Origin: Rhodothermia bacterium
Lineage (GTDB): Bacteria > Bacteroidota > Rhodothermia > Balneolales > Natronogracilivirgulaceae
Length of the DNA: 6,998 bases
Direction of reading: 5' to 3'
NCBI GenBank assembly: GCA_007122185.1
Contig: SKUI01000039.1
Coordinates: forward strand, 1 to 6,998
In this document: positions 6,540-6,998 of the stretch, in pieces
How positions within the stretch are numbered: position 1 is the first letter of the stretch
Layout of the letters: every line of letters starts with the position of its first letter
Notes under the pieces: generated by a model
What the model was told of the DNA's origin: nothing
The model's input: only the letters and a program-made list of their open reading frames with translations
Databases searched by the model: none
Made by a program: the position numbers and the translations under genes

Positions 6540-6941
6540 TTATCGCCTTTTCAGTTTGGCTTCGATGCTGATCTGGGTGTGGGGCACCGCTTCCAGCCGT
6601 CCTTTGGAGATTTTCTTGCCGGTCACCTTGCACACGCCATAGCTTTTGTTGTTGATGCGATGGATGGCATCGTCAAGGTATTTGATAAACTTGCGGGTCC
6701 GGTTATACAGCATGTAGGTCTTCTCTCTCTCCTGGGCATCCGTGCCGGCATCTGCCATATGAAATGAATATGCAGACTCATCCGAAGAGTTCTCTGTGCT
6801 CTCTTTAAGCGCATCCATAAGGATATTCAGATCCTTCTCGGCCTCTTGCCGCTTTTTCATAATGATACCGCGAAAGTACTCCAGCTCCTCGTCGCTGTAC
6901 GGGGATATGCGCTCCCCTTTGTCTTTTGTTTCCTTGCTCAT
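6540..6941 (-). CDS. TraR/DksA-family regulator without zinc-finger cysteines
   Basis: DksA-like proteins insert a coiled coil into the RNA polymerase secondary channel and modulate initiation, often with ppGpp. The 133-residue product has a long charged coiled coil (about 17-48 and 70-98) joined by a tip carrying MADAGTDAQERE (62-73), which matches the acidic D-x2/3-D-x-A tip of DksA (Asp64, Asp68, Ala69). The C-terminal domain keeps the family backbone, YGVCKVTGKKISKGRLEAVP (101-120) then SIEAK (125-129), but of the four zinc cysteines only Cys104 remains. Such zinc-less members next to lspA are typical of Bacteroidota-like genomes, so this is lineage type rather than decay. It is the first gene of the minus-strand group; in related genomes ileS often lies upstream (inference). 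Whether it acts on rRNA promoters like true DksA is not shown by the sequence. Confidence 0.88.
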   Translation of the reverse strand: MSKETKDKGERISPYSDEELEYFRGIIMKKRQEAEKDLNILMDALKESTENSSDESAYSFHMADAGTDAQEREKTYMLYNRTRKFIKYLDDAIHRINNKSYGVCKVTGKKISKGRLEAVPHTQISIEAKLKRR

Positions 6942-6953
6942 AGCTGCAGAGGA

Positions 6954-6982
6954 TTAATAGTTGGTATTACGTTGAATCGCAA
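6954..6982 (-). promoter_or_regulatory. Possible sigma70-like promoter before the DksA-like gene
   Basis: Reading the minus strand, TTGCGA (6982-6977) and TATTAA (6959-6954) are separated by exactly 17 bases, upstream of the regulator's ATG at 6941. Against it, the resulting leader would be only about 5 nt, and Bacteroidota-like bacteria use a different promoter pattern. It is a weak call. The 57 bases upstream of the gene are open in two of three minus-strand frames, so the tail of another gene could also reach here. Confidence 0.2.
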
Positions 6983-6998
6983 TGGTACAGCTTTTATC

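Noticed and set aside
5854..6642. Plus-strand frame of 262 codons opposite lspA
   Set aside because: It lies opposite the intact LspA active-site motifs and has no recognisable content.
6942..6998. 3' end of an ileS gene at the right edge
   Set aside because: Two minus-strand frames are open over only 57 bases and neither shows recognisable IleS sequence, so it cannot be called.

Overview
The window looks like chromosomal DNA of a moderately GC-rich bacterium related to the Bacteroidota/Rhodothermota/Balneolota group. The grounds are a TraR/DksA-family protein with the zinc-finger-less 'C-x-V-T-G-K...S-I-E-A-K' ending familiar from that group and lying directly before lspA, a GG-Y-containing loop in LspA, weak or absent Shine-Dalgarno sequences, and acidic hydrophilic tails on two proteins. 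The lineage is an inference; there is no rRNA or other marker here.

Left part, + strand (1-4116): the 3' nearly complete part of a FadJ/FadB-type fatty-oxidation enzyme (enoyl-CoA hydratase plus 3-hydroxyacyl-CoA dehydrogenase) whose first few codons lie before base 1. A 273-base gap follows, holding an imperfect 29-bp tandem duplication. Then come yajC (Sec translocon accessory subunit) and, 79 bases later, ribBA (bifunctional riboflavin biosynthesis enzyme). These three are unrelated housekeeping functions on one strand.

Centre (4117-4249): a short gap between convergent genes, filled by a degenerate 16-bp tandem array that begins in the last codon of ribBA and supplies its stop codon.

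Right part, - strand (4250-6941): four tightly packed genes, read right to left: a TraR/DksA-like regulator, lspA (lipoprotein signal peptidase, probably with a TTG start), a sufU-type Fe-S scaffold/sulfur-transfer protein with an unusual acidic insertion, and a Stealth-family sugar-phosphate transferase. Junctions of 5 nt, 4 nt and an 11-nt overlap argue for one translationally coupled transcript. The mix of envelope lipoprotein processing, Fe-S assembly and a capsule/glycan phosphotransferase is odd. I see no mobile element, tRNA, rRNA, CRISPR array or clear factor-independent terminator. Nothing amounts to a clearly new system; the best leads are the repeat arrays and the composition of the minus-strand operon.
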